A stretch of DNA of 64,000 bases from Phaseolus vulgaris (taxonomy: Eukaryota; Streptophyta; Magnoliopsida; Fabales; Fabaceae), in the NCBI RefSeq assembly GCF_000499845.2, contig NC_023759.2:24639500-24703499 (forward strand), in the 5' to 3' direction. The notes under the pieces were generated by a model that saw nothing but the letters and a program-made list of their open reading frames with translations, was not told the origin of the DNA and ran no database searches. Positions within the stretch are counted from its first letter, which is position 1; each line of letters starts with the position of its first letter. Shown here in pieces: positions 21,279-32,142 of this stretch. A program made the translations under genes and the position numbers.

Positions 21279-21878
21279 CAAGCCCCCCAGTCTTAAGCGA
21301 AGACTTGTCCAGCGAAAAGACTAGAGGAGTCACGTCAACACCGGTCTACGTGGCACTGACGCAGAAACCCAAGCGGTTGTACCTTCTGCTTCTCTGATGC
21401 TCCACCAAACCCCTCACCCATCGTTCGACACGTGGCTTCATCAACGGTTACTTTCAGTTACCGTTTGCGCTTCCCAAACCCATTTCGAAAAAACTCTTAA
21501 ACCCATTTTCACTTCACACTGTTCCATCACTTTTCCTCGTATTCACAGACGTTCTAACTTCCTCCTGCAAAAAACTCTCAACGCTCTCCAACATTCTGAA
21601 TCACCATCATCCTTCATCGTCTTCCTGATCATGAAAAGGTACCTACTTTCCTTCTTCTGCTGGTTTTTCTTGCATTTTAACCGATTCGCATCATCCTGTA
21701 ACTGTCTGGTGCATACGTTGTGGGTTGCTTTTTCCATTTCTCCTTCTGCGTAACTTAGGGCTTCGTCAATCGTCGCAACGAACCTTCGTTCGTTCGCTTT
21801 TCACCCTTCTCCCACGATCGAGTCAGCCTCTGCGAACCCTGACCATTTTCCTTTTCTTCTTCCTTTGCAGCTTCGAGA
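21279..21878 (+). promoter_or_regulatory. PPT of element F, promoter and 5' UTR of its antisense gene
   Basis: The minus-strand PPT (GACTGGGGGGCTTG) occupies 21279-21292. Downstream on the plus strand is the antisense gene leader. A likely non-coding intron runs from AAAAG|GTACCT (21639) to TTTGCAG|CTTCGAG (21870), nine bases before the start codon. The full G-box of B, D and J is reduced to TACGTGGC near 21349. Boundaries are predicted by eye. Confidence 0.55.
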
Positions 21879-23008
21879 ATGACCCGCTCAAAGATCACCC
21901 CGAATCCTCCTCCTTCATCGCGACACCCATATTCTCAAGCACTCATCCCACCGCGAGCACGCGGTGCTTCATCTTCCCAGGCTGAGAGGCCTGCACCTTC
22001 CCGCCCCAACCTGGCCCAGGCGACTCCACCTATCGCCGGAGGAGCCCCCGTTCCCCCGCCAGACTTTGAAAAACTCTACCCATGGGCCAACTCGACCCTG
22101 TTGAGGGAAACGTCTTCCGTGAACACTGCTGGAGCAGTCATGCGATTGACTAAGGGGGATGAGCCTCATCAATCATTCCATAAGGAGCACGATGAAAAGA
22201 TGATAGTGTTGCCTTGCCCCCCCGATCTACCCGTTTGTGCCGACGATAAGGTGAGCGCTGACGGGCCCTTCTGCTTCGTCTACACAACCTTGTTCAAGAA
22301 GGTGAAGCTCAAGTTCCCTTTCACCCGCTTCGAAAGGGAGCTCCTTACCAAGCTCAACATCGCCGCCGCCCAGCTTCATCCCAACAGCTGGGCGTTTGTG
22401 CGGGCATTCCAAGTGATGTGCGACCATCTGGGGTTGCCCGCATCCGCCATAAGGTGCAGCAACTGGCTCAAGAAAAGATTGAACTGGAGAGCAAGATTGT
22501 GCCTTATCGCGTCAAGGTGGCTGACCTGGAGGCTCTCATAAAAACTGATGCCGCCAAGGTGAAGAAATTGGAGCAAAGGTCAGCCGATCGAGAGACCCTC
22601 CTTGGAAAGGTGGAAAAGGCGAGGGATGACGCCATGGCTGAGCTCGGTGAAGCCAACAAGAAAAACGGGGAGCTTGCCGCCGAATTGGGACAAGCGCAAG
22701 CAGAATCCAAGAAGGTTGCTGAAGACCTTCTCCAAGCTCAAGAAACCAACGAACAACTCAAGAAACAAGTTGAAGAGCTGGAGCAGCAGAATAAGGAGCT
22801 GAAAGAGCAAACTGAAGATCTCAAGAAACGGATTGAGGAACTTCAGAAACAGATTGAAGAACTCAAGCTGAATTCTGCTCAAATTCTGGCTGCCGGATTC
22901 GAAGCTGCGCGGGAACAATTTGCCTGCTTGTTCCCCGACCTGGACCTCAGCATGGTGTCTCTTGATAACGAGGTAGTGGATGGAAAAGTGGTCCCCGCTG
23001 AAGACTAA
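21879..23008 (+). pseudogene. aORF-a of element F, internally deleted, antisense to gag-pol
   Basis: ATG at 21879. A Pro/Ser-rich N-terminus unlike B and D is followed by Y-P-W-A-N-S-T-L-L-R, then F-P-F-T-R-F-E-R-E-L-L and A-A-A-Q-L-H-P-N-S-W-A-F, the Transposase_28-like core. Near 22443 the sequence jumps into the coiled coil of exon 2 in a different frame. The rest of exon 1, the intron and the start of exon 2 are therefore deleted. The coiled coil (Glu/Lys/Gln heptads to about 22880) is then open to TAA at 23006-23008. It ends L-A-A-G-F-E-A-A-R-E-Q-F, D-L-D-L-S-M-V and E-V-V-D-G-K-V-V-P. Confidence 0.8.
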
Positions 23009-24468
23009 TCGATTCTCTCCATCTGCTACCTTCGCGCCTTTCCCTTGTATATAATCCTGTAATAAACTCGTATTTTCTTGGACACGTATTTTTGAACTGA
23101 TAATTTACTTAATAAACTCGCATTTCTTCTTGTAACCTCTTCGTCTACCTTTAACTTTCCTTGCGTGATTTACTTCAATGAAACAACTTAGTAAACTCGT
23201 AGGCACGATCTTGTACTTAGCCGTTTCGAACCATCTCAACTTCGAATAATAATCACATTATCAACTCGCAAACTTAAGGCAATGAACCTTAGCGTAAAAT
23301 GATACTCCAAGCAATGGACTTTAACTCAACCCCTGGCTTTATGACGTTGTTACACCCGAGCTGCTTCATCAAACGGGTCTTTGACTTCTCGCCACTGCTT
23401 GAACGTTTCCTGGTCACCAGAGACTCTTGGCGACACCAGCTTCTTCCTGCCTTCACACCTTGGCCATTGCTCTTTCATCTGGGGGTAGAGGCGCCTTTCG
23501 GATCCTTCTCTACCTCCTTGTGCTTCAGAACAAGAGACCGGGTGGCTAGGCGTTCTCTTCGAACCTACCTTAGCCACCCTCAGAACTTCTTCCACCCTCT
23601 ACACCATACCTGAACTCGTTCGAGACGAGAAGGATTTTATCTTGCCTGAACTCGCTCATAGACAAGAAGGTCTTTAACTCGCCTGAACTCGCTCATAGGC
23701 GAGAAGGTCTTTAACTCGCCTGAACTCGTTCATAGGCAAGAAGGTCTTTAACTGGTGCCTCTACATTGCCCCAGGGGTTACATCTTCTCGCCCCCAGAAA
23801 CACTGAGGACTTTTACTGGTGCCTCTACATTGCCCCAGGGGTTACATCTTCTCGCCCCCAGAAACACTGAGGACTTTTCACTGGTGCCTCTACATTGCCC
23901 CAGGGGTTACATCTTCTCGCCCCCAGAAACACTGAGGACTTGTCACTCTTTCTCGCCTACACTCGCTCGACGGCGAGGAGGTCTTTTACTTGCCTCTACA
24001 TTGCCCCAGGGGTTACATCTTCTCGCCCCCAGAAACACTAAGGACTTTTCGCTCTTCCTTGCCTGCACTCGCTCAGCGACGAGGAGGTCTTTAACTCGCC
24101 TCAGGACGCGCAAGGGCATTGAGGTCTTTCATCTGGTGCCTCCGATCGCCGAAAGACGATGAGGACTTAAAAACTTTAACTGATGCCTCCAATCGCCGAA
24201 AAACGATGAGGACTTAAAAACTTTATAGAAAGCATGCAATATATCTTTAACTCGCCTTGAGTCACGTACAAGTGACAAGGTCTTTCTTCAAAACTTTTTT
24301 GAAAACAGCAAGCATGGAATCTGGAAACGCCTTATACTTCGAAAACTCTTCTTTTATTGGGTGGCCTCATTAAAAACCCTCCTTAGGGAAAAAAGAGTGC
24401 CCCCTTCAAACTGTTTTATCAGAGACATTGTAATATAACTTTTGTGTTTGTCTTTACTTACAAAGCTC
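23009..24468. repeat. Convergence region of element F: tandem repeats and hairpin units
   Basis: Non-coding. At 23610-23750 are four ~37-bp units around an inverted repeat CTCGCCT...AGGCGAG (clearest at 23678-23703). At 23753-24050 are four copies of a ~64-bp unit (TGCCTCTACATTGCCCCAGG core), spaced 64, 65 and about 108 bp. At 24137-24220 are two ~41-bp units (GCCTCCGATCGCCGAAAGAC style). The T-rich GC-stem block at 24358-24408 lies just before the gag-pol stop. Confidence 0.8.
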
Positions 24469-27400
24469 TTAACTATAGTACAACTTCAGGTGCGTGGCGT
24501 TCCAGGTGCGAGGAATCGCCCCTCCTTCCAGCGTCTCTAAGCGGTAGGCGCCGTTCCCGAGCGCCTCGGTTATTCTGAACGGTCCCGTCCACTTAGGCGA
24601 CAGCTTATTCTCCATCTCGTACTGGTGGGCTTTTCTCATCACCAGGTCGCCTTCTCTAAATTGCCTTGGCATCACCTTCGAGTTGTACCTTCGTTCAATC
24701 CTTCTCTTCACCGCCTCAGCCTTCAATCTCGCCTCTTCTCTGACCTCGTTCAGTAGATCCAGGTTCAGCCTTCTCTCTTCATTTGAGTCTTCCTCTACAA
24801 AGTTCTGGAATCTCGGCGAGCTCTCCTGGATCTCTACTGGAATCATCGCATCACACCCATAGACCAAACTGAACGGGGTCTCATGGGTTCCTGACTGCTC
24901 GGTGGTGTGGTATGCCCAGACTATACGGGGCACCTCCTCAGCCCAACTTCCCTTGGCTTTTTCTAGCCTTCTCTTTAAACCTCTCAACAACACCCGATTA
25001 GCTGACTCCACCTGGCCATTTGTCTGAGGGTGCTCGACGGATGCAAACACTTGTTGAATTCCCACCCCTTCGCAAAGCTTCTTCAACAGGTGACTTGCAA
25101 ACTGAGTCCCATTGTCCGACACCAGGCGCTTAGGCACTCCAAACCGGCACACGATGTTCTTCCACACGAAACCTTCGATCTTGTGTGCAGTGATCTGGGC
25201 CACTGGTTCTGCTTCGATCCACTTGGTGAAATATTCAATCGCCACCACCAAGTACTTCATCTGCCTGATCGCCAGCGGGAAAGGTCCCAGGATATCGATT
25301 CCCCAGGTATGAAACGGCCAAGGGCTGTAGATCGACTTCAACTCCTCAGGAGGCGCCTTGTGCCAATCGGCGTGCTGTTGGCACTGTTTGCAACACTGCG
25401 CATACTTCTTGCAGTCTTCTCTCATCGTTGGCCAGTAGTAGCCTGCACGGAGAGTCCTTGCGGCCAAAGCTCGACCCCCAACGTGGCTACCGCATACACC
25501 TTCGTGGAGCTCCGCCATGATTCTTGTGCACTTCTCGCCATGTATACATTCCAGGAGCGGGTGAGTGAACCCAAACCTGTACAAATCGCCATCAATCAGG
25601 GTGTACTTGCTGGAATTCTTCTTTACTTTCCTAGCCTCAGTCGGATCCAGTGGGAGAAGGCCATCTGCCAGGCACCGCTTGTATTGTGTTATCCAAGTGT
25701 CAGGCTCATGGGTAGCGCAGACCTGCATCACGTTTACCTTCTCTCCCCGACATGCTCTAACTCTCGGCGATCTCAGAGTTTCTTGCGTCAGGGACTTATG
25801 GCTTCTCGCTGCTTTCTCCGTCAACTTGCTTATCTGAAGGACCAGGTGATCTGCCACAAATGCTCTCGGCGTCTTCAGAGTTTCTTGAATCACCGTCCTC
25901 TGCCTACCCCCCTTGCCTGAACTGGCGAGCTTGGCTAGCAAGTCAGCTCGGGCATTCTGCTCTCTGGGCACATGCACTACTTCAAAGGAGGCAAAGGAAC
26001 TCTTCAACTCCTGCACATATTCCAGATAGGCCGCCATTTGTGGATCTTTAGCCTGGAACTCACCTGTTACTTGCCCTGTGACTAGCAGCGAGTCACTCTT
26101 AGCCATCAGCACCCTAGCTCCCATCTCTTTGGCCAGCAAAATTCCGGCGATCAGCGCCTCATACTCTGCTTGATTGTTACTGGCTTTGAAGGCAAATCTC
26201 AAAGATTGCTCGATCAGCACGCCGTTGGGCCCTTCTAAAATGACTCCAGCACCGCTACCCTGCTGGTTCGACGATCCATCCACCGAGAGTACCCAACGGA
26301 AACTGTCCCCTTCAACTCGTGTCGCCTCAGACGAGAGCTCGACCACGAAATCTGCAAAGATTTGCCCCTTAATCGGGCCTCGGGGCTCATACTTGATGTC
26401 AAACTCTGACAGCTCCACTGCCCATTTCACCATCCTTCCCGCAACGTCGGGCTTCTTCAAAACTTTCTGGATGGGCAGGTCAGTCATCACCAGTATGGTG
26501 AAGCTATGGAAATAGTGGCGCAACCTCCTCGCCGAAAACACCACAGCCAGCGCAGCCTTCTCCAGGGCCTGATATCTCGTTTCGGGGCCCTGCAACACCT
26601 TACTAACAAAATAAATAGGCTTCTGAGCCTGATCTTGATCCTGGGCGAGCACCGCACTCACCGCCCTCTCAGTTACAGCAAAATACAACCTGAAAGGGGT
26701 TCCCACCAGCGGTTTGCACAAAACCGGCGGGCTCGCCAGATACTCCTTCAGCTTGACAAAGGCTTCCTCGCACTCCTTCGTCCAGGCAAACTTGTTGTTG
26801 CGTCTCAAGCATTGAAAATAGGGATGGCCCTTCTCTCCGCTAGCCGACACGAAGCGAGACAGGGCTGCCATCTGTCCTGTTAGCTGCTGGACCTCTTTCA
26901 CCGTAGCTGGGCTCCTCATCGCCAAGATGGCGGCACATTTGTCGGGGTTGGCCTCTATGCCTCTTTCAGTCAAGAGAAAACCCAAAAACTTTCCAGCCTC
27001 CACGCCGAAAATGCATTTCTCCGGATTAAGCTTTAACCTGAACTTGGCGATCGTCGTGAACAACTCTTCCAAGTCTGCAACGTGCTTGCTTTTTTCCGGC
27101 GAGGTCACGACCATGTCATCGACGTACGCTTGCACGTTCCTTCCCAGCATTGGTGCAAGTACTCGATCCATCAACCTCTGGTACGTGGCCCCCGCGTTCT
27201 TCAGCCCAAACGGCATCACCTTGTAGCAGTAGCACGACCTCTCCGTCATGAAGGCTGTCTTCTCTTCATCCATGGGATGCATCTTAATCTGATTATACCC
27301 CGAGAAGGCATCCAGGAAGCTCAGCAACTTACACCCTGCGGCACTATCTACCAGGGCGTCTATGCTTGGTAAAGGATACGAATCCTTTGGACAAGCTTTG

Positions 27401-29559
27401 TTCAGGTCGGTGAAATCGACGCACATGCGCCATTTCCCGTTACTCTTCTTCACAAGCACGACATTTGCCAGCCATTCAGGGTATTGAACCTCCCTGATGT
27501 GGCCCGCAGCGAGGAGCTTCTGTGTTTCATCTCTAATCGCCTGCCTCCTCTCCTCGTTGAACTTTCTTTTTCTTTGTCGCACTGGTCTCACCAAGTTGTC
27601 CATCGCCAGATGATGGCACAAGAAGTCGGGATCAATTCCGGGCATGTCCGAAGCGGACCATGCAAACGCGTCCAGATGCCGCTCAATCACCTTGGCGATC
27701 TGGTCCTGGAGCTCGACCTCCAGGGATCTTCCCAGCTTGAAGATTTTTCCCCCGATCTCTTTCTCGAGCCACTGCTCGACAGGTTTTGGCCTGGATTCTC
27801 TGGCGATCACCGCCCTGGCGATTCCCTGCTCTCTCGCTTCCTCAGGGCGATTCCGCGCCTCTTCCTCCTCCAGACCAGCGTTTCCCTCCATCAGCCCAGC
27901 GTCCACCATCTCCACGTCCCTTCCGGCGGTCTCTTCTGCTACCGTCGATCTGGGCTTCATACCGGGAGGTGGGGTGGTTGTTACATAACTCACTGATCTC
28001 TTGTTTTTCAGGCTATTCTCATAGCACTTTTTTGCTTCCTTCTGATCAGACTTGATCGTGATCACCACCCCTTCCATAGACGGCAACTTCACCTTCATGT
28101 GCCGAGTCGACGGTATAGCACCTAACAGGATGTTGTATGCTGAAGGGGCGTTTACAATGAGGTACTTGATTTTCTCCGTCCTCGAACCAGCCTCATCTGT
28201 AAACGTGGTTCTCAACTCAATGTACCCCCTGACCTCCACTTGGTCACCAGCGAACCCATATAGGCACCCTCCATAAGGCCTTAGCTGGTCAAGGGGCAAC
28301 TCCAACTGCGTGAAAGTCGGCCAGAACATCACATCTGCCGAGCTTCCCTGGTCCACCAGAACTCTGTGGACCTTCCTTCCCGCCGTAATCAACGAAATGA
28401 CTATGGGATCATTGTCATGGGGCACAACGTCCCGGAGATCCTGCTTGGTGAACGTAATGTCCACCTCCGGCGAGTGATCTTCGAACATATCCACCGTCAT
28501 CACCGACCGCGCGTACTTCTTCCTTTGCGATGCGGTGCATCCACCACCCGAGAAGCCTCCTGCAATGGTGTGGATTTCCCCGTGGATAGGCATCTCATGT
28601 TGCTGGGCCTCTCCACCTGCTGGCTGGGAACTCGACGCTCCCCCCGTCCTCCTGTCCAGCAGATAGTCATTTAGGAACCCGCTCTTAACCAGATCATCGA
28701 GCTGATACCCTAAGGACAAACACGAGTCCAAAGTGTGGCCAAAGCCCTGGTGAAACTCACACCAGGCGTCTGGCTTTGGTCCCAGCACCTTGTCGCCCAC
28801 CTTCTCAGGCGCTTTTAACCTAGTAGATATATTGGGAATGGCGATCAAGTCTGCCAATCCCATAACAAACTTGTGCTTAGGCGGGCGATTGTACTCCCGG
28901 CGTGCTGGTTGCTGGCGTCCCTGGCCCCTCCCCTTGTTCCTCCTATCATAAGGATGGCGAGTCCTCTGGTCCTTCCTGACCGCCGCCGCTGTCTCCAGCA
29001 CCCTTTGCGGCTGGATCCTGGTTTGGTAGCGTAGCCTAGCGGGAGCCACACTCCCTCTCTTCTCGGCGACCTCACTCTCGTCGGCGATGTGAGCAACCGC
29101 AAGTCGCCTGACCTCAGCAAACGTTGCAGGGTGAGCCCTGATCAAGGCCTCGCAGAATGGTCCTGGCAGCACGCCCTTCTTGAATGCATAGACCAGCATT
29201 TCTTCATCTTTAGCCGGCGATCTGACCATCTGCGCTCCAAAGCGATTCAGGTAGTCTCTGAGGGACTCTCCCTGGTACTGCCTTATATCAAACAAATCAT
29301 AAGACACCCTGGGCGGTGCCTTGTTCACGATGTATTGCTCGACGAAAACCTTCGAGAACTGCTGAAAATTGGTTATGTGACCGTTAGGTAGGCTTACAAA
29401 CCATTCCAACGCCGTTCCCTGGAGCGTGCTTACGAACATCTTGCAATACACGGCGTCTGACCCTCCCGACAGCATCATCTGCGTATGGAACGTGGTTAGA
29501 TGAGCCTCTGGATCCTCCACGCCGGTAAAGACAGCCTTGACAGGGACCACGCTCGTAGG
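24469..29559 (-). CDS. gag-pol polyprotein, Tat lineage (element F, 5'-truncated)
   Basis: About 1695 uninterrupted codons. It starts inside gag (V-P-V-K-A-V-F-T-G), so the coiled-coil N-terminus, leader, PBS and 5' LTR are absent. Order: gag; CHHC knuckle (near 28721-28763); protease D-Q-G-S-S (near 28334-28358); RT with Y-V-D-D-M (near 27108-27128); RNase H; archaeal-type RNase H beginning V-D-G-S-S-N (near 26265-26285); integrase (I-D-I-L-G-P near 25290, D-N-G-T-Q-F near 25096-25122, N-G-Q-V-E-S near 25005-25022); K-W-T-G-P-F tail. After L-L-G in the protease region, eight residues present in A and G (R-P-T-L-N-R-x-G) are missing through a 24-bp in-frame deletion. Despite its missing 5' end it has no stop codon, so it is probably young. 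Confidence 0.95.
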   Translation of the reverse strand, partial: PTSVVPVKAVFTGVEDPEAHLTTFHTQMMLSGGSDAVYCKMFVSTLQGTALEWFVSLPNGHITNFQQFSKVFVEQYIVNKAPPRVSYDLFDIRQYQGESLRDYLNRFGAQMVRSPAKDEEMLVYAFKKGVLPGPFCEALIRAHPATFAEVRRLAVAHIADESEVAEKRGSVAPARLRYQTRIQPQRVLETAAAVRKDQRTRHPYDRRNKGRGQGRQQPARREYNRPPKHKFVMGLADLIAIPNISTRLKAPEKVGDKVLGPKPDAWCEFHQGFGHTLDSCLSLGYQLDDLVKSGFLNDYLLDRRTGGASSSQPAGGEAQQHEMPIHGEIHTIAGGFSGGGCTASQRKKYARSVMTVDMFEDHSPEVDITFTKQDLRDVVPHDNDPIVISLITAGRKVHRVLVDQGSSADVMFWPTFTQLELPLDQLRPYGGCLYGFAGDQVEVRGYIELRTTFTDEAGSRTEKIKYLIVNAPSAYNILLGAIPSTRHMKVKLPSMEGVVITIKSDQKEAKKCYENSLKNKRSVSYVTTTPPPGMKPRSTVAEETAGRDVEMVDAGLMEGNAGLEEEEARNRPEEAREQGIARAVIARESRPKPVEQWLEKEIGGKIFKLGRSLEVELQDQIAKVIERHLDAFAWSASDMPGIDPDFLCHHLAMDNLVRPVRQRKRKFNEERRQAIRDETQKLLAAGHIREVQYPEWLANVVLVKKSNGKWRMCVDFTDLNKACPKDSYPLPSIDALVDSAAGCKLLSFLDAFSGYNQIKMHPMDEEKTAFMTERSCYCYKVMPFGLKNAGATYQRLMDRVLAPMLGRNVQAYVDDMVVTSPEKSKHVADLEELFTTIAKFRLKLNPEKCIFGVEAGKFLGFLLTERGIEANPDKCAAILAMRSPATVKEVQQLTGQMAALSRFVSASGEKGHPYFQCLRRNNKFAWTKECEEAFVKLKEYLASPPVLCKPLVGTPFRLYFAVTERAVSAVLAQDQDQAQKPIYFVSKVLQGPETRYQALEKAALAVVFSARRLRHYFHSFTILVMTDLPIQKVLKKPDVAGRMVKWAVELSEFDIKYEPRGPIKGQIFADFVVELSSEATRVEGDSFRWVLSVDGSSNQQGSGAGVILEGPNGVLIEQSLRFAFKASNNQAEYEALIAGILLAKEMGARVLMAKSDSLLVTGQVTGEFQAKDPQMAAYLEYVQELKSSFASFEVVHVPREQNARADLLAKLASSGKGGRQRTVIQETLKTPRAFVADHLVLQISKLTEKAARSHKSLTQETLRSPRVRACRGEKVNVMQVCATHEPDTWITQYKRCLADGLLPLDPTEARKVKKNSSKYTLIDGDLYRFGFTHPLLECIHGEKCTRIMAELHEGVCGSHVGGRALAARTLRAGYYWPTMREDCKKYAQCCKQCQQHADWHKAPPEELKSIYSPWPFHTWGIDILGPFPLAIRQMKYLVVAIEYFTKWIEAEPVAQITAHKIEGFVWKNIVCRFGVPKRLVSDNGTQFASHLLKKLCEGVGIQQVFASVEHPQTNGQVESANRVLLRGLKRRLEKAKGSWAEEVPRIVWAYHTTEQSGTHETPFSLVYGCDAMIPVEIQESSPRFQNFVEEDSNEERRLNLDLLNEVREEARLKAEAVKRRIERRYNSKVMPRQFREGDLVMRKAHQYEMENKLSPKWTGPFRITEALGNGAYRLETLEGGAIPRTWNATHLKLYYS

Positions 29560-32142
29560 AAACGCCTCAAGCTAAACCCTGAGAAGTGTGTCTTCGGGGT
29601 AGAGGCCGGTAAGTTCTTGGGTTTTATGCTCACAGAGAGGGGGATAGAAGCGAACCCCGACAAATGCGCAGCGATCATCGCCATGCGAAGCCCGACGCCG
29701 GTAAAGGAAGTGCAGCAGCTGACAGGGCGGATGGCGGCACTCTCAAGGTTTGTTTCCGCCGGGGGAGAAAAGGGGCACCCATATTTCCAGTGCCTCAAGA
29801 GAAATAGTCGCTTTGCATGGACTGACGAATGCGAAGCGACTTTCATTAAGTTAAAAGAGTACCTGGAGACGCCACCGGTCCTCTGCAAACCGGTAACAGG
29901 TGTGCCCCTCCGGCTATATTTCACGGTAACGGAGCGGGCTATCAGCTCTGTGTTAGTCCAGGAGCAGGACCAGAGTCAAAAGCCCATCTATTTCGTGAGA
30001 AAGACATTACAAGGCGCTGAGACGAGATACCAGGCGCTGGAGAAGGCAGCGTTAGCAGTGGTGTTTTCAGCCAGGAGGCTCCTTCATTACTTCCACAGCT
30101 TTACGGTGGTATTGATGACAAAACTCCATATACAGAAGGTGCTGCAGAAGCCTGACGTGGCGGGAAGAATGGTGCGCTGGGCGGTGGAGTTGTCAGAATT
30201 CGACATTCAGTATGAGCCTAGAGGATCCATCAAAGGGCAAGTGTACGCAGATTTTATAGCGGAACTCTCGCCCGGGGGTGAGCAAGAGGTGGAGGTGGGC
30301 TCGCAGTGGTTGCTCTCGGTTGATGGCTCTTCCAACCAACAAGGGAGTGGTGCGGGAATAGTCTTGGAGGGACCCAACGGCGTATTGATTGAGCAAGCTC
30401 TGCGCTTCGCCTTTAAGGCAAGTAATAATCCAGCGGAATACGAAGCTCTGATCGCAGGAATGCTCCTGGCCAAGGAGATGGGCGCACAGAACCTCCTGGT
30501 GAAAAGCGATTCCCAGCTGATTACTGGGCAGGTGTCGGACGAGTTCCAGGCGAAGGACCCACAGATGGCGGCGTATCTAAAATACGTCCAGTTATTGAAG
30601 GGAGCATTCAACGCTTTTGAGCTGATACATGTCCCAAGGGAGCAGAATGCCAGAGCCGACCTGCTTGCCAAGCTGGCCAGCTCAGGCAAGGGGGGTAGGC
30701 AGAGGACAGTGATCCAAGAGACGCTCAAGGCTCCGCGTAAATTCGTGGAAGATAACAGGGTGGATGTCTTCTAGACTTATACAACAAGAGGAAGGCCAAA
30801 GAGTCATCGCTCTTTGACCCAAGATACGCTGAAAATGCCCCGCATCAGCACGTACGCGGATATGCCTGAAGAAGGAAGGCAAATGCAGGTATGCGTCCTA
30901 GCCGAGGGAGACACATGGATGACGCCATACAGACAGTACCTGGCGGATAGGGCTCTCCCAGTGGAGCCGGAAGAGGGTAAGAAGGTCAAGAGAAATGCCG
31001 CAAGATATACTCTGGTGGACGGAGTGTTGTTTAGGCACGACTTCACTCACCCTATCCTAACGTGTGTAAGTGGCAACGAGTGTACCAGGATAATGGCGGA
31101 GTTCTACGAAGGCATTTGCGGGAGCCACGTAGGGGGAAGGTCCTTAGCCTCCAAGGTGATACGCGCAGGGTTCTTCTGGCCAACAGTAAAAGAGTACTGC
31201 GCGTGACACGCCCAGCGCTGCAGGCAATGCCAAAAGCACGCTGACTGGCACAAGGCGCCGCCAGAAGAACTGCGATCCATATATAGCCCGTGGCCTTTTC
31301 ATACCTGGGGAATCGACATCCTGGGTCCGTTCCCACTGGCGATAAGGCAAATGAAGTATTTGATCGTTGCCATCGAGCACTTCACCAAGTGGATAGAGGC
31401 AGAGCCCGTGGCACAGATCACTGCGCACAAGGTACAGCACTTTGTGTGGAAGAACATTGTGTGTCGCTTTGGCGTACCTAGGCGCTTGATATCCGATAAT
31501 GGGACCCAGTTTGCCAGTCAGCAGTTGAAGAATTTGTGCGCTGAGGTAGGTATCAAGCAAGTGTTCGCATCAGTCGAACACCCCCGGACCAACGAGCAAG
31601 TGGAGTCAACAAACAGAGTCCTGCTGAGGGGGTTAAAGAGGAGGTTAGAGAAGGCCAAAGGGGCGTGGGCGGAGGAAGTACCAAGGATCGTATGGGCATA
31701 CCACACCACGCCCCAATCTTCTACCATGGAGACGCCTTTCAGTTTGGTGTATGGGTCGGATGCGATGATCCCTATAGAAATACATGAAAGCTCGCCACGC
31801 TTTCAAAACTTTGTGGTTGAAGAATCCAACGAAGAAAGGCGGGTAAACCTGGATCTGCTAGACGAAGCCAGGGAGGAGGCCAAAATAAAAGCCCAAGCGG
31901 TAAAGAGGAGAGTAGAGCGGCAATACAGCTCTAAGGTAAAGCCACGACAGTTTCAGATTGGCGACCTAGTGATGAGGAAAGCCCACCCATACGAACTGGA
32001 GAATAAGCTGTCTCCCAAGTGGACCGGACCCTTCAGGGTTACCGAGGCTAAGGGCAATGACTCGTACAACCTAGAGACCTTAGAAGGGGGTCCCATCCCG
32101 CGCAGTTGGAATGCAGCCAACCTGAAGTTTTATTTTAGTTGA
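29560..32142 (+). pseudogene. gag-pol fragment (RT end to integrase), right part of element E
   Basis: Continues E pol in the plus direction from R-L-K-L-N-P-E-K. It holds the RT thumb/connection, RNase H, archaeal-type RNase H (V-D-G-S-S-N near 30320), integrase zinc region, core (D near 31312, D-N-G-T-Q near 31495, E near 31601) and the K-W-T-G-P-F tail. All pieces share one frame. Two nonsense codons: TAG at 30772-30774 (D has CAG) and TGA at 31204-31206 (D has Arg). Substitutions such as N-E-Q-V-E-S for N-G-Q-V-E-S also point to decay. Confidence 0.93.

Larger units (their letters stand above)
20461..29559 (-). mobile_element. Element F: 5'-truncated Tat retrotransposon inside element E pol
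   Basis: Contains 3' LTR, PPT, antisense gene, repeat region and gag-pol. The 5' LTR, PBS, leader and gag N-terminus are missing. E pol resumes immediately after F with loss of only a few bases, and no target duplication is visible. Confidence 0.9.

Noticed and set aside
23753..24050. CRISPR-like array because of repeats with regular spacing
   Set aside because: Units are contiguous 64-65-bp tandem copies without unique spacers, in plant retrotransposon DNA.
23755..24162. A 135-codon frame in the F repeat region
   Set aside because: It is the translation of a 64-bp tandem repeat with varying spacing and no conserved frame in H.
25030..25920. A 296-codon plus-strand frame inside element F
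   Set aside because: It is the complement of conserved integrase and RNase H coding sequence in F gag-pol, with no recognisable protein features. The same shadow appears in A and D.
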